Of a DNA stretch of 64,000 nucleotides, positions 62,162 to 64,000 are shown piece by piece (positions within the stretch are counted from its first letter, which is position 1; each line of letters starts with the position of its first letter). The translations under genes and the position numbers were made by a program. The notes under the pieces are model-generated. The model was not told the DNA's origin. It did no database searches and was given only the letters and a program-made list of their open reading frames with translations. Source of the stretch: Sphingobacteriales bacterium (GTDB lineage Bacteria; Bacteroidota; Bacteroidia; Chitinophagales; UBA2359); NCBI GenBank assembly GCA_016718845.1, contig JADKCK010000107.1, forward strand, positions 5,166 through 69,165. Reading direction: 5' to 3'.

Positions 62162-64000
62162 TTACTGCTGGGTCAGGTGCAGTGCATCGGTATTGTTACT
62201 CGAAGGCGTCCACGGAATTCGGAAACCTATGCCCATTGTTGGGAAAGAATCGCAAACCTGCGTGTAGGTAAAGAGAGGCGTAAAATTAAAACCCTACATA
62301 AGCATAAATAATCTCTATGAGAACAACTTCAAAAATAACATAAACGGCTATCTCAAAGGGTTGCTGCATCGCGAGTTAAAATCAAAGGTAGCAAGGTTTA
62401 GCCCCGCCCGCATAATAAAATTGCGGTAAAACAAACTGCGATGCAAACTTAAACACTACTACTCTAGGCCGGGACCGTTGGAGTAAAAATCGTTGAAGTT
62501 GCGTGTTGGTATAAAGGCGTAGTTTACCACCATATCAAAGATTGAGTTGGCACGTTTAACAAACATGGTTTTGGTTTAAAGGTCTTTGGGTTGTTTATCG
62601 CCATCGGCAAAACGCTAACGGCTGTTTTAGCACCACCATGTCGCCCCTTCATTTGCGTTGTCCGCTGTATAAGTACGATTCCGCTCAGCTTCTTACGGGC
62701 ATTTTATCCACCGACAAGTTTGTACACTTTATCGCTAAACTCAACAGCATCGGGGTTAGAAGTTCGGTGCCGGGCAATAGCAATGGCAAATTAGCACATA
62801 CGATTGGGCTTCGTAAACACGCTGCTCAGGCTTTGGATATGTTGGCAATTGCCCCGGGTTAAATCCTGAGTTAAGATGGGGTCGCCAACACGCAGCTCAT
62901 AAGCAAAAAATATCATGGCGGATACTCAAAAAGTTTTTGGTTTCTATTGCCAGCTCTTTCCACATCTGTTTCGCATCAGTAAGTAGGTTTTTGAGTTTGT
63001 CCACCAGCAGCTTTGAGGTACTATTTTTAGCGATGTAAGCTTTATAGATTTGGTACGATTGGGTGCGGTCGTCTAAAAACGGTTTCGGTACCCAGTAAAA
63101 TGTTTTTTTTTAATTTCGCGCGTTTTATGTTGTTGAGTGGGCTAGTAATGCTGGTTTGTATTTTTCTACGTAATACGTTTCCACACTCGGTAAAGCATAT
63201 CCACATGGAGTTGTTTGCAGGTGTTTAGTATTTGGTCAATGTTTGGTTGGTGCCGGCAAAGCCGGTTGTATTGTTGTAGTTATGCCGTTTGTTTTGGCAT
63301 CAATAGACAAAGGGCGTTGCAGATTTCGATGCGTCTGCCTTGTTCGTAATCGTCAAAGCGGGTATTTTAATGGCTCAGGTGCCCTTCGTTGGTAACAATT
63401 ACCGCCCACTTGCACATATAAAGGCATCGGGTTGGGCTTCGGGTGTGGGTGTGGGTGCGGTGGTAGTGATAATACTTCCGCCTCGTGTTGGGTGCTGCGA
63501 GTTGTTGGGCAGGTCTGGTTCTGTTTCGGTGTCGTCGGTGGTGTGCATATTTTCGCGGTAAAGCGGCGAGCGGTCAAAGTGTTCGTTTAGCCGTCAAACA
63601 CTACATTGTGTTGTTCTAAGATAGAGATGCGCTCGCTTCGTGGGCGGCTTTCGTTGAGCATTTCCGGGCGGGTATCTAGTTCGTCACCCAATCCCATCGA
63701 CTCGAGGGCATCGCAGCTAAAATTTATTGGCATCGCCACCAGTATCCAGCTACTTTGAAGCTTTGTTTAGGCTAGTAGTGTCGGTTGTGGGCGAGGCTGC
63801 GGCTGCGTTGCAATCGTTTTCTACTTCGTTACCCACATTTTCCAGGTCGTCGATGTAACTTTCCATCACCACATCAAAATTGCTTTGTAGATCGGTTAGT
63901 AGGGCATTTATACTGGTATCGGGTGCGGTGTCGGTATTGCTATTGGGCATTAGTGCGTTAATTTTTCGCGCAGTGCTTTTTGTCAATTTTTACCGTTACC
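62162..64000 (-). pseudogene. Multiply frameshifted gene, product not recognised, runs off the window
   Basis: Protein-like sequence is found on the minus strand in alternating frames and no single frame is open for more than about 80 codons. Pieces in order include ALLTDLQSNFDVVMESYIDD (about 63890), CDALESMGLGDELDTRPEML (about 63690), DGLNEHFDRSPLYRENMHTT (about 63560), KPFLDDRTQSYQIYKAYIAK (about 63070), NLLTDAKQMWKELAIE (about 62970), FVKRANSIFDMVVNYAFIP (about 62540) and an end GIGFRIPWTPSSNN...LTQQ with a stop at 62164-62162. The original protein would exceed 600 aa. Its family is not recognised. Dense indels could be true decay or very poor sequence near a contig end. Confidence 0.55.

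Noticed and set aside
62591..62862. Plus-strand frames of 67-74 codons near 62.6-62.9 kb
   Set aside because: The protein-like signal in this region is on the minus strand in alternating frames; the plus frames are shadows.
1..64000. tRNA, rRNA, riboswitch and replication-origin signals
   Set aside because: None was recognised on reading both strands. Short tRNAs or divergent riboswitches could be missed without a covariance search.

Overview
The window is about 64 kb from a Bacteroidota chromosome, probably of a free-living or environmental member. The lineage call rests on several features: type A and type B C-terminal sorting domains of the type IX secretion system (T9SS) on secreted proteins; a TonB receptor with a carboxypeptidase-like regulatory domain; a PorE-like TPR/propeller protein; promoters of the TANNTTTG type with a TTG about 20 bases upstream; and few clear Shine-Dalgarno sequences. 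No tRNA, rRNA, CRISPR array, integrase or transposase was seen.

Layout. 0.3-6.7 kb: both 2-oxoglutarate dehydrogenase subunits (sucB, sucA) on the minus strand, separated by two plus-strand genes (a small protein and a membrane subtilase). 6.9-13.2 kb: a minus-strand housekeeping and DNA-processing run with a BstA/DinB-like protein, a Dna2-like nuclease-helicase, a small PD-(D/E)XK protein, peptidyl-tRNA hydrolase, a small lipoprotein and thymidine kinase. 13.3-18.5 kb: a glutamate-synthase-like flavoprotein, a von Willebrand A lipoprotein and an unknown protein. 18.6-19.5 kb: a 21-bp minisatellite and an array of G/C palindromes. 19.6-27.6 kb: a TIR-NB-ARC-TPR protein (bacterial NLR-like), a large SBBP-repeat secreted protein and a helical-repeat protein. 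27.8-34 kb: two paralogous T9SS cargo proteins, a P-loop protein, a degenerate ABC exporter and a paralogous pair of unknown proteins. 34.4-45.2 kb: large secreted proteins (a subtilase with a type B sorting domain, a type A cargo protein and an alpha/beta hydrolase with a type A sorting domain) plus a diverged, broken paralogue of the 27-kb helical-repeat protein. 45.3-54.9 kb: a TonB receptor, a Wza-like SLBB export protein, a PorE-like protein ending in SPOR, and a Wzz-like chain-length protein. 55-62 kb: rhodanese, a seven-haem cytochrome fused to TPRs, an N6-adenine methylase, an antitoxin whose PIN toxin is cut to a few residues, and mrp. 62.2 kb to the end: a minus-strand gene broken by many frameshifts that runs off the window.

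A window-wide feature is that many genes are split by single-base indels, mostly in short homopolymers, and each can be rejoined to a sensible full-length protein. At least a dozen such events point to uncorrected long-read assembly error more than to true decay. Breakage becomes much denser after about 61 kb.

The strongest biological leads are the TIR-NB-ARC-TPR protein (probable anti-phage or stress sensor, with a possible loss of the usual TIR glutamate), the PorE-like protein carrying SPOR where OmpA is expected, the toxin-less antitoxin, the heptahaem-TPR cytochrome, and a recurring 21/42-bp period in four unrelated intergenic repeat tracts.
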